DNA from: CAYVUV01 sp964455095
GTDB lineage: Bacteria > Desulfobacterota > Binatia > HRBIN30 > CADEER01
DNA length: 9,544 bases
Direction: 5' to 3'
Assembly: GCA_964455095.1 (NCBI GenBank)
Contig: CAYVUV010000358.1
Span: forward strand, 1 to 9,544
Under the pieces are notes generated by a model that ran no database searches, had not been told where the DNA came from, and worked only from the letters and a program-made list of their open reading frames with translations. Shown one piece after another: positions 1 to 9,544 of the stretch. Within the stretch, counting starts at the first letter, position 1; every line of letters begins with the position of its first letter. A program made the translations under genes and the position numbers.

Positions 1-126
1 CTGCCCATTCGCGCCGACTATGTCGGCAAGAACCTCCCCACCGCCGTCACCGAGACGGTCGAGGTTCGAATCAAGGAACGAGACGAGCGCGACGAGGTCG
101 TGCTGGTCCCCGCAGAGGAGCGCTGA
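1..126 (+). CDS. pyrR: PyrR bifunctional pyrimidine regulator / uracil phosphoribosyltransferase, C-terminal fragment
   Basis: The frame is open from base 1 to a TGA at 124-126 and gives the last 41 residues of a protein whose start lies upstream of the window. The visible fragment opens with LPIRADYVGKNLPT, the conserved C-terminal signature of PyrR proteins, followed by a charged strand (VEVRIKERDERDEVVLV) that matches the usual PyrR ending. In the family, PyrR is a PRTase-fold protein that binds pyr mRNA leaders in response to UMP and PRPP, and often has weak uracil phosphoribosyltransferase activity. The PRPP-binding loop is upstream and cannot be checked. Its position directly before pyrB, one base away, supports the identification. 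Whether RNA binding is retained cannot be judged from this fragment. Confidence 0.9.
   Translation: MPIRADYVGKNLPTAVTETVEVRIKERDERDEVVLVPAEER
115..120 (+). promoter_or_regulatory. Shine-Dalgarno site for pyrB
   Basis: GAGGAG lies seven bases upstream of the ATG at 128, inside the last codons of pyrR. It fixes the pyrB start at 128 rather than at in-frame start codons further upstream that would lie within pyrR. Confidence 0.7.
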
Positions 127-127
127 C

Positions 128-1105
128 ATGGCATACGCACAGCGACATCTGCTCGGCCTTGAAGGACTCACGCGAGACGAGATCCTGTTCCTGATCGACA
201 CCGCTTCGTCGTTTCGGGAGATCTCGGAGCGCGACATCAAGAAGGTGCCGACCCTGCGCGGCAAGACGGTGGTCAGCCTGTTCTACGAGGCGAGCACCCG
301 CACCCGCACCTCCTTCGAAATCGCCGCCAAGCGCTTGAGCGCCGACTTCGTCAGCGTCGCCGCCTCGGTCAGCAGCGCGACAAAAGGAGAGACCCTGCTC
401 GACACGGCGCGCAACATCGCGGCGATGCGCCCCGACTGCCTGATCTTGCGCCATAGCGCCGCCGGGGCGGCACACTTCCTCGCCCATCATATCGAGTGCC
501 CCATCATCAATGCCGGCGACGGCGCGCACGAGCACCCGACGCAGGCGCTGCTGGACCTGCTGACCATCCGCGACCATGTCGGGCGCCTCACCGACCTGAC
601 CGTCGCCATCGTCGGCGACATCCTTCACAGCCGCGTCACGCGCTCGAACATCCACGCCTTGCGCCAACTCGGCGCGACGGTGCGGCTGGTAGGGCCGCCG
701 ACGCTCCTGCCCGCCGAGGCCGCCGCGTGGGGCGAGGTGCACCACGATCTGCACCGCGGCGTGCGTGGCGCCGACGTGATCATGATGCTGCGCATCCAGC
801 GCGAGCGGCAGGGGCGCAACTTCTTTCCGAGCCTGGAGGAGTACGCGCGCTACTTCTGTCTGACGCGCGCGGCGCTGGCCGAGGCGAAGCCGGACGTGGT
901 CGTGCTGCATCCGGGGCCAATCAACCGCGGCATCGAGATCGCCAGCGACGTGGCGGACGGTCCGTATTCGGTCATCATGGAACAAGTTACCAACGGGGTC
1001 GCGGTGCGCATGGCGGTACTCTTTCTCCTGGTCAATCGCAGCCGGGTCGCCGAGGAAATGCCGGCGGCGGAGACGCCGTCGCGCTTGCGGCGCCGGGCGG
1101 GATGA
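128..1105 (+). CDS. pyrB: Aspartate carbamoyltransferase catalytic subunit
   Basis: The product (325 aa, cytosolic) joins carbamoyl phosphate and L-aspartate to give N-carbamoyl-aspartate, the committed step of pyrimidine synthesis. Visible motifs are the carbamoyl-phosphate loop STRTRTSFE (residues 56-64), HPTQ (136-139), the HSRV stretch (167-170) with the conserved arginine R169, and HPGPINRG (261-268). The last two motifs, together with length, separate it from ornithine carbamoyltransferase. The start at 128 is chosen because it follows a good GAGGAG site and gives the family-typical N-terminus (RHLLGLEGLTRDEI). A longer in-frame reading from base 20 would only add residues that overlap pyrR. 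The C-terminal tail after residue 300 is Arg/Ala/Glu-rich and poorly conserved. No pyrI regulatory subunit gene is next to it, so allosteric control of the E. coli kind is not suggested. Its TGA overlaps the ATG of pyrC. Confidence 0.97.
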   Translation: MAYAQRHLLGLEGLTRDEILFLIDTASSFREISERDIKKVPTLRGKTVVSLFYEASTRTRTSFEIAAKRLSADFVSVAASVSSATKGETLLDTARNIAAMRPDCLILRHSAAGAAHFLAHHIECPIINAGDGAHEHPTQALLDLLTIRDHVGRLTDLTVAIVGDILHSRVTRSNIHALRQLGATVRLVGPPTLLPAEAAAWGEVHHDLHRGVRGADVIMMLRIQRERQGRNFFPSLEEYARYFCLTRAALAEAKPDVVVLHPGPINRGIEIASDVADGPYSVIMEQVTNGVAVRMAVLFLLVNRSRVAEEMPAAETPSRLRRRAG

Positions 1106-2427
1106 GCATGTCGCTGTTGATTCACGGCGGGACGGTGATCGATCCCGCCACGCAGCGCCACGGGCTGTTCGACGTGCTGGTGGCCGGCGACCGGGTCACC
1201 GATGTCGCCGCGCCCGGTCTGATCGCCGACGCCGACGAGCGCCTCGATGCGACGGGCTGCCTGGTGGTCCCCGGGCTGATCGATATCCACACCCATCTGC
1301 GCGAGCCCGGTTACGAGTACAAGGAGACGGTGGCTTCCGGCAGTGCGGCGGCTGTCGCCGGCGGTTTCACCGCCGTGGCCTGCATGGCCAACACCAACCC
1401 CGTCAACGACAGCGCCGCGGTCACGCAGTTCATCCTCGAGCGCGCCGCCGCGGCCGGGCTGGCGCGCGTCTACCCGATCGGTGCCGTCTCGCTCGGCCTG
1501 CGCGGTGAACGTCTGGCCGAGATCGGTGAAATGCGCGAGGCGGGCATCGTCGGCGTATCGGACGACGGCCAACCGATCGTCGACGCGGCGCTGATGCGGC
1601 GCGCCCTCGAGTACAGCGCCATGTTCGACCTGCCGGTCATCGCCCACGAAGAGGATCCGTCCCTCGCCGCCGGCGGCGTGATGAACGAAGGCGCGACATC
1701 GTTCCGCCTCGGGCTGCGTGGGGTTCCCGCCGCCGCTGAAGAGGTTATGATTGCGCGTGACATCGCGCTGGTCGAGCGCACCGGCGGACGCTTGCACGTC
1801 GCACATCTCAGCACCGCCGGCAGCGTCGAGCTGATCCGGCAAGCCAAGGCGCGCGGTCTGGCCGTCACGGCCGAGGCAACACCACATCATTTCACGCTCA
1901 CCGAGGAAGCGGTCGGCGAGTACGACACCAATGCCAAGATGAACCCGCCCCTGCGCACCGCCGAAGATGTCAAGGCCGTCGTCCAAGGCCTGCGCGACGG
2001 CGTCATCGACGTCATCGCCAGCGACCACGCGCCGCACCACCGCGACGAGAAGGAAGTCGAGTTCGAGCTCGCCGCCAACGGCATCATCGGCCTCGAGACG
2101 ACCCTCGGCCTGGCATTGCGTCTCACTGCCGACGGCGGAATCCCGATCGAAACCGTGCTGCGCGCGCTTACCGTCGGTCCGGCGCGCGTGCTGGGCCTGC
2201 CCTGCGGCAGCGTCAGCAAGGGCGGCTTGGCCGACCTCGTCCTCATCGACCCCGCGCTGGCGTGGCAGGTCGACCCGAGCCACATGTGCTCGAAGTCGCG
2301 CAACACCCCTTTTGGCGGCTGGCAACTGACCGGAGCCGCCGTCACCACTATCGTCGGCGGCCGCGTCGTCTGGCGGGCGGAGCACCGCCCCGCGGTGCCG
2401 AAGCAGAAGCGGAGTACCAAGCGATGA
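1102..2427 (+). CDS. pyrC: Dihydroorotase, type I (zinc amidohydrolase)
   Basis: The product (441 aa) reversibly cyclises N-carbamoyl-aspartate to dihydroorotate. It is an amidohydrolase-superfamily TIM barrel. The metal site is visible: HTHLR (H63, H65, substrate-binding R67), SDDG (153-156), AHEED with H182, AHLSTAG with H235, and SDHAPHH with the catalytic aspartate D308. Substrate-binding MANTNP (95-100) is also present. The size and the SDDG motif place it in the type I group, which uses an aspartate where the short E. coli-type enzymes have a carboxylated lysine. The ATG at 1102 overlaps the pyrB stop as ATGA. A second ATG at 1108, six bases on and preceded by GGCGG at a better distance, may be the true start and would give 439 aa. 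The end overlaps carA by four bases. Type I enzymes can form complexes with PyrB, as known for Aquifex. The adjacency here fits that but does not prove it. Confidence 0.96.
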   Translation: MSMSLLIHGGTVIDPATQRHGLFDVLVAGDRVTDVAAPGLIADADERLDATGCLVVPGLIDIHTHLREPGYEYKETVASGSAAAVAGGFTAVACMANTNPVNDSAAVTQFILERAAAAGLARVYPIGAVSLGLRGERLAEIGEMREAGIVGVSDDGQPIVDAALMRRALEYSAMFDLPVIAHEEDPSLAAGGVMNEGATSFRLGLRGVPAAAEEVMIARDIALVERTGGRLHVAHLSTAGSVELIRQAKARGLAVTAEATPHHFTLTEEAVGEYDTNAKMNPPLRTAEDVKAVVQGLRDGVIDVIASDHAPHHRDEKEVEFELAANGIIGLETTLGLALRLTADGGIPIETVLRALTVGPARVLGLPCGSVSKGGLADLVLIDPALAWQVDPSHMCSKSRNTPFGGWQLTGAAVTTIVGGRVVWRAEHRPAVPKQKRSTKR

Positions 2428-3539
2428 AAGCTGTGCTCGCCCTGGAAGACGGAAGCGTCTTCGAGGGCACGTCCTTTGGGGCGCCCGGTGAGGCGGTCGG
2501 CGAGGTGGTGTTCAACACCTCGATGACCGGATACCAGGAGATCATCACCGACCCGTCGTATTGCGGCCAAATGGTGGCGATGACCTGCCCGCAGATCGGC
2601 AACGTCGGGGTCAATCCCGAGGACGTCGAATCGTCGCGGCCATACGCCGAAGGATTCATCGTCAAGGAGTATTGGGAACAACCGAGCAACTGGCGCGCCC
2701 GGCAGTCGCTGCGCGACTACCTGACTGGATACGGAATCCCCGGCATCCAGGGCATCGATACCCGCGCCCTGGTGCGGCTGCTGCGCGACAAGGGAGCGAT
2801 GAACGGCGTGCTGTCCACGCTTGACGCTTCGCCCGCCGAGCTGGTCGCCAAGGCGCAGGCAGCGCCCAGCATGGTCGGGCAGGACCTCGTTCGCCGCGTC
2901 ACCTGCGCGGCGCCCTACGATTGGAACGAGGGCCATTGGAGCATCGAGGGCGGCTACGCCAAGGCCGCGCCGGCCGAGCGCTTCGTCGTCGCCTACGACT
3001 ACGGCATCAAGCGCAACATCCTGCGCAATCTGGTCGCGGCCGGATGCCGCGTCCAGGTCGTACCCGCCACGACCCCGGCCGGAGAGGTGTTGCAGCTCAA
3101 GCCGGACGGCATCTTTCTCTCCAACGGCCCGGGCGATCCCGACGCCGTGCCGTACGCCAAGGAGATCGTCCGCGACTTGATCGGCAAGCGGCCGATCTTC
3201 GGCATCTGTCTCGGCCACCAGATCCTCGGCCTGGCGCTCGGCGGCCGCACGTACAAGCTCAAGTTCGGCCATCACGGCGGCAATCAGCCGGTGATGGACC
3301 TCACCACCAACAAGGTCGAGATCACCAGCCAGAACCACGGCTTTGCCGTCGACGTCGACTCGCTCGAGGGCGCCGCCGAGCTGACCCACATCAACCTCAA
3401 CGACCAGACCGTGGAGGGCCTTCGCCATCGCGATGTGCCGCTGTTCTCGGTCCAGTACCATCCGGAGTCATCGCCCGGGCCGCACGACGCCAACTATCTG
3501 TTCAAGCGCTTCGTGGAGATGATGGAGGCCAACAAGTAA
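2424..3539 (+). CDS. carA: Carbamoyl-phosphate synthase small (glutamine amidotransferase) subunit
   Basis: The product (371 aa, slightly shorter than the E. coli subunit) hydrolyses glutamine and passes ammonia to CarB. The N-terminal CPSase small-chain domain is clear (ALEDGSVFEGTSFGAPGE near the start, then FNTSMTGYQEIITDPSY). The C-terminal half is a class I glutamine amidotransferase with NGPGDP (234-239), the nucleophile C262 in GICLGHQ, and the triad partners H346 and E348 in YHPES. All catalytic residues are present. The start at 2424 forms an ATGA overlap with the pyrC stop and is preceded by GGAG at 2411-2414, nine bases away. In-frame start codons further upstream fall within pyrC and would add non-homologous sequence. 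carB follows after three bases, as expected for a heterodimeric enzyme made from one message. Confidence 0.97.
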   Translation: MKAVLALEDGSVFEGTSFGAPGEAVGEVVFNTSMTGYQEIITDPSYCGQMVAMTCPQIGNVGVNPEDVESSRPYAEGFIVKEYWEQPSNWRARQSLRDYLTGYGIPGIQGIDTRALVRLLRDKGAMNGVLSTLDASPAELVAKAQAAPSMVGQDLVRRVTCAAPYDWNEGHWSIEGGYAKAAPAERFVVAYDYGIKRNILRNLVAAGCRVQVVPATTPAGEVLQLKPDGIFLSNGPGDPDAVPYAKEIVRDLIGKRPIFGICLGHQILGLALGGRTYKLKFGHHGGNQPVMDLTTNKVEITSQNHGFAVDVDSLEGAAELTHINLNDQTVEGLRHRDVPLFSVQYHPESSPGPHDANYLFKRFVEMMEANK

Positions 3540-3542
3540 GTC

Positions 3543-6770
<3,228 letters not shown>

Positions 6771-6771
6771 T

Positions 6772-9258
6772 TTGCCGGACGGACGCGCACCCCAGCCCGC
6801 CGAGGATCCTCTCTCCGCGTTCGCGGCTGCGGTGCGGCGGCCGCTCGAGTTCCTGCTCACCGCGCCTGCTGCCACCGCCGCACGTACGCGATTGCCCGGC
6901 CGGGAGCTCGCCACGCGCGGTCGGGCTCTGCTCGACAGCCTACGGCCCGGCCTGCAGCAGCAGGTGCTGACCGCACTGTGCGACGATCTGGAGGCGTACG
7001 AGGCGACGCCGCCTGAGCGCCGCGTCGACCTGGCCAGGCAGTGCCGCGCGCTGCTGGCACAGCTCGAGGAGAGGGCAGGGCAGACCGCCGCCCCGGCCGC
7101 GCCGAAGCAATCGGGGCCGGCGCCCGCCTACCGGGCGACGGGCGGCGACCTGACGGCGGCCTTCGCGCAGCTCGACCGCTCCGTGCAGTTCGTGCGCGGC
7201 GTCGGCCCGCGTCGCGGCGAGTTGCTGCGCAAGTTCGGCATCGACACCATCGAACAGCTGCTCTACCACCTGCCGTTTCGCTACGAGGATCGCCGCAGCG
7301 TGCGCCGCATCGCCGAGGCGCGGGTCGGGGAGGAAGCGAGTGTCGCCGGAGAAATCGTCCAACTCGGCGATCGCACCGTCGGGCGCGCTGGGCGCCGCAT
7401 ACTCGAGGGTGTCCTGCGCGATGACACCGGTCTGCTCGGCCTGACCTGGTACAACCAGGTGGGGTACTTCCGCACCCGCTATCGCGTCGGGCAGGCCTGT
7501 CTGGTCTACGGGCGCATCGAGTCGACCGGCGGGGGCGGCAAGCGCATCGTGCATCCCGAGATCGACCTGGCGCCGGATGAAAGCGGCCCGGGGATTCTGC
7601 CGGTCTACAACAAGCCGACGACACTGACCGTCGGCGCCATGCGCAAGGTCGTGCAACAAGCGGTCGAGGACTTCGCCGCGCTGGTGCCGAGCGCGTTGCC
7701 ACCGGCGGTGGCGGCGGCAGCGCGGATTCCGGACGTCGCCACGGCGTTGCGCAGCGTGCACTGTCCGCCCCCGGACGCCGACGTCGCCGCCCTGAACGAC
7801 TGCCGCACGGCGGCGCACCGCGCGCTGGTGTTCGACGAGCTGTTCTTCGTTCAGCTCGGCCTGACCTTGCGCCGACGCGGCACGGCGCGCGAGCCGGGTT
7901 TGTGCATGCCGCGCCGCGCACAGCTCACCGAACGCCTGCGCGACAACCTGTCGTTTGCCCTGACCGGTGCGCAGCAACGCGTGCTCGACGAGATCTACCG
8001 CGACATGGAAGCGCCGCACCCGATGCACCGTCTGGTGCAGGGCGACGTCGGCAGCGGCAAGACGATCGTGGCGCTGTTCGCCGCTCTGGTGGCGATCGAG
8101 AACGGGCACCAGGCGGCCTTCATGGCCCCGACGGAGCTACTGGCGGAGCAGCACTTTCGCACCGTGTCGGGCTTCGCCGAAGCCCTGGGCGTGCGCGCCG
8201 TGCTGCTGACCGGCGAGCGGCCGCGGGCGGAGAAGGCGCGCATCTACGCCGCGCTGGCGAGCGGCGAGACGCAGCTGGTCGTCGGCACGCACGCGCTGAT
8301 CCAGGAGGGCGTGCGCCTGCGCGCCCTCGGCCTCGGCGTCATCGACGAGCAGCACCGCTTCGGCGTCATGCAACGCGCCGCGCTGCGCCAGCTGAGCGAC
8401 AGCGAGCAAGCGCCCGACATCCTGCTCATGACCGCGACGCCGATCCCGCGCACGCTGGCGATGACGGTGTACGGCGACCTCGATGTCTCGTCGCTCGACG
8501 AGCTGCCGCCGGGCCGCCAGCCGGTACAGACGCTGGTGTTCAACGAAGCCGAGCGCCAGCGGGTGTACGCAGTGGTCAAGGAAGAGCTCGACCGCGGGCA
8601 CCAGGGCTATGTCGTCTATCCGTTGGTGGAGAGCTCGGAGAAAGAAGATCTGCGCGACGCCACGACCATGGCGCGCGAGCTCGGCCGCACGGTGTTCGCC
8701 GACTACCGCGTCGGGCTCCTGCACGGGAAGATGAAGGCCGACGAGAAGGCGGCCGTCATGCGGCGCTTTCGCGCCGGCGATCTGCAGCTGCTGGTCAGCA
8801 CCACGGTGGTCGAGGTCGGCGTCGACGTCCCCAACGCCACCGTGATGGTCGTCGAGCACGCCGAGCGCTTCGGCTTGTCGCAGCTGCACCAGTTGCGGGG
8901 GCGGGTCGGGCGCGGCTCCGACCGCGCCCGCTGTCTGCTCGTCGCGCCGTACCAGCGCGGCAACGATGTCTACCGGCGCCTGTCCGCTATGCGCGACACC
9001 AACGACGGCTTTCGCATCGCCGAGATCGATCTCGAGCTGCGCGGGCCGGGCGAGTTCCTCGGCACGCGGCAGTCGGGGTTGCCCGACTTCCGCGTTGCCA
9101 ATCTGATCCGCGACAGCCGTGTGCTGCAGGAGGCGCGACAGCGCGCCGAGGAGTGGCTGGCGCAGGACCCCACCCTGTCGGGCCCCGATTCCGCCGGGCT
9201 GCGCGCCGTGCTCAAACACCGCTGGGCCGGCCGTCTGGGCTTGGCGGAGATCGGCTGA
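6772..9258 (+). CDS. recG: ATP-dependent DNA helicase RecG, long form, TTG start
   Basis: The product (828 aa) is a superfamily 2 double-strand DNA translocase that regresses stalled forks and processes Holliday and R-loop structures. Roughly residues 1-135 form an extra N-terminal region rich in Ala/Arg/Leu, absent from the shorter E. coli protein (693 aa) but comparable to extended RecGs such as that of Thermotoga. The wedge (OB) domain starts around RGVGP (142-146) and LYHLPFRYEDRR (164-175). The helicase core shows Walker A GDVGSGKT (424-431), DEQHRFGV (DEQH 525-528), TATPIPRTLA (554-563) and motif VI QLHQLRGRVGRG (704-715). The TRG element RGPGEFLGTRQS (757-768), needed for translocation, is intact. 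The TTG one base after the carB stop has a good GAGGA site. A later internal start would remove part of the poorly conserved N-terminus and cannot be excluded. Co-transcription with the pyr genes is inferred from spacing. Confidence 0.95.
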   Translation: MPDGRAPQPAEDPLSAFAAAVRRPLEFLLTAPAATAARTRLPGRELATRGRALLDSLRPGLQQQVLTALCDDLEAYEATPPERRVDLARQCRALLAQLEERAGQTAAPAAPKQSGPAPAYRATGGDLTAAFAQLDRSVQFVRGVGPRRGELLRKFGIDTIEQLLYHLPFRYEDRRSVRRIAEARVGEEASVAGEIVQLGDRTVGRAGRRILEGVLRDDTGLLGLTWYNQVGYFRTRYRVGQACLVYGRIESTGGGGKRIVHPEIDLAPDESGPGILPVYNKPTTLTVGAMRKVVQQAVEDFAALVPSALPPAVAAAARIPDVATALRSVHCPPPDADVAALNDCRTAAHRALVFDELFFVQLGLTLRRRGTAREPGLCMPRRAQLTERLRDNLSFALTGAQQRVLDEIYRDMEAPHPMHRLVQGDVGSGKTIVALFAALVAIENGHQAAFMAPTELLAEQHFRTVSGFAEALGVRAVLLTGERPRAEKARIYAALASGETQLVVGTHALIQEGVRLRALGLGVIDEQHRFGVMQRAALRQLSDSEQAPDILLMTATPIPRTLAMTVYGDLDVSSLDELPPGRQPVQTLVFNEAERQRVYAVVKEELDRGHQGYVVYPLVESSEKEDLRDATTMARELGRTVFADYRVGLLHGKMKADEKAAVMRRFRAGDLQLLVSTTVVEVGVDVPNATVMVVEHAERFGLSQLHQLRGRVGRGSDRARCLLVAPYQRGNDVYRRLSAMRDTNDGFRIAEIDLELRGPGEFLGTRQSGLPDFRVANLIRDSRVLQEARQRAEEWLAQDPTLSGPDSAGLRAVLKHRWAGRLGLAEIG

Positions 9259-9264
9259 CAAATT

Positions 9265-9283
9265 CCTCTCCCCCCGGGAGAGG
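9265..9283. repeat. Short perfect palindrome downstream of recG (REP-like or hairpin)
   Basis: CCTCTCCC (9265-9272) and GGGAGAGG (9276-9283) are perfect inverted arms around a CCC loop, starting six bases after the recG stop. A degenerate continuation (GGTGAGGGG, 9287-9295) follows. No T-tract follows on the + strand, so it is a poor candidate for a classical intrinsic terminator. It might still stabilise the 3' end of the message. The wording resembles CTCTCCC/GGGAGAGGG palindromes that recur between genes in many proteobacterial genomes, so a dispersed repeat family is the likeliest reading. Confidence 0.6.
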
Positions 9284-9357
9284 TAAGGTGAGGGGAAGAA
9301 ATAGCGGCTTCGACCCCCGCAATCCCCACTCCAGCATGCCAGAGATGGCGGGAGAAT

Positions 9358-9389
9358 CACGAAACCACGAAATAGCGAAAGCACGAAAG
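9358..9389. repeat. Four-copy tandem 8-mer (CACGAAAN)
   Basis: Units start at 9358, 9366, 9374 and 9382, exactly eight bases apart: CACGAAAC, CACGAAAT, AGCGAAAG, CACGAAAG. Three have an identical seven-base core and the third differs at two core positions. On the other strand it reads as NTTTCGTG. It lies in the noncoding stretch between recG and the IS end. No function is evident. It could be a simple-sequence array, a dispersed repeat or a binding-site cluster. Confidence 0.7.
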
Positions 9390-9403
9390 ATGAACTCAGA
9401 CAT

Positions 9404-9544
9404 TGGACCTGCCCCGATTTCGTGGACGGGTTAGTTCTTTGGAAAATCAGGCGGCAGTTGGCTGGCTCCGCTCGAAGTTGATCGGGGATAGGTACTCGAG
9501 GGCAGAATGACGTCGGTGAGGGTTGTACCAACCTTCGATAAACT
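9404..9544 (-). mobile_element. IS3-family insertion sequence, one end, truncated by the window edge
   Basis: The region contains the C-terminal end of an IS3-type transposase read on the - strand, followed by a short noncoding end. The proposed outer terminus is TGGACCTGCCCCGATTTCGT, beginning at 9404. It has the TG start and the CCTGCCCC wording seen at ends of several IS3-family elements. The exact boundary is inferred: the other end and any target-site duplication lie outside the window. The composition is visibly less GC-rich than the operon. The transposase end points toward recG, so the element is in convergent orientation to the operon. Confidence 0.7.
9447..9544 (-). CDS. IS3-family transposase (OrfB, DDE integrase core), C-terminal fragment
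   Basis: On the - strand the frame runs in from the window edge for 31 residues to a TGA at 9449-9447. The fragment FIEGWYNPHRRHSALEYLSP carries the diagnostic end of IS3-family OrfB integrase domains: (I/E)xxYNxxRRHSALGYLSPxxFE. This block lies just after the catalytic glutamate of the DDE motif, which itself is outside the window. The remaining residues (INFERSQPTAA) are a normal variable tail. Whether the full gene and its frameshift-fused OrfA are intact cannot be seen. Confidence 0.88.
   Translation of the reverse strand, partial: FIEGWYNPHRRHSALEYLSPINFERSQPTAA

Noticed and set aside
496..1101. In-frame extension of pyrC upstream to base 496
   Set aside because: It overlaps pyrB in another frame and is Arg/Pro-rich shadow sequence. 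Dihydroorotase homology begins at about 1108.
1887..3461. A 524-codon open frame on the - strand opposite pyrC and carA
   Set aside because: It spans two firmly identified genes on the other strand and has shadow-like composition and no motif.
9338..9349. Small hairpin GCCA-GAGA-TGGC
   Set aside because: The stem has only four base pairs and no T-tract follows, so it is too weak to call a terminator or an RNA element.
8137..9531. A 464-codon - strand open frame starting within the IS end and running through recG
   Set aside because: The true transposase frame on this strand is a different one and stops at 9447. The long frame is antisense to recG and has no domain signature.

Overview
This window is GC-rich, with strongly G/C-biased third codon positions in every gene of the main operon. 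It carries a tightly packed, single-strand operon for the first steps of de novo pyrimidine synthesis, followed by a DNA-repair helicase and the end of an insertion sequence. The gene order pyrR-pyrB-pyrC-carA-carB, the type I dihydroorotase and the unsplit carA/carB suggest a bacterium of the broad deltaproteobacterial or neighbouring high-GC environmental lineages (Desulfobacterota, Binatota, Myxococcota and similar). No rRNA or other strong taxonomic marker is present, so this is only a loose inference.

Layout. Bases 1-126 are the C-terminal end of pyrR. They are followed by pyrB (128-1105), pyrC (1102-2427), carA (2424-3539), carB (3543-6770) and recG (6772-9258), all on the + strand. The junctions are 1-nt gaps (pyrR/pyrB, recG after carB), 4-nt ATGA overlaps (pyrB/pyrC, pyrC/carA) and a 3-nt gap (carA/carB). 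This points to one transcript with translational coupling. Bases 9259-9403 are intergenic and hold a short perfect palindrome and a four-copy tandem 8-mer. Bases 9404-9544 are the end of an IS3-family element whose transposase C-terminus is read on the - strand, toward recG.

How the genes work together. CarA and CarB make carbamoyl phosphate from glutamine, bicarbonate and ATP. PyrB condenses it with aspartate, and PyrC closes the ring to dihydroorotate. PyrR would be the UMP/PRPP-sensing attenuation regulator, but its target leader and the operon promoter lie outside the window. RecG is the odd member functionally: a replication-fork-remodelling helicase that appears to be co-transcribed through a TTG start placed one base after the carB stop.

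The operon is intact and conventional, and I see no previously undescribed system. The points most worth a second look are the recG coupling and the small repeats beside the IS end.
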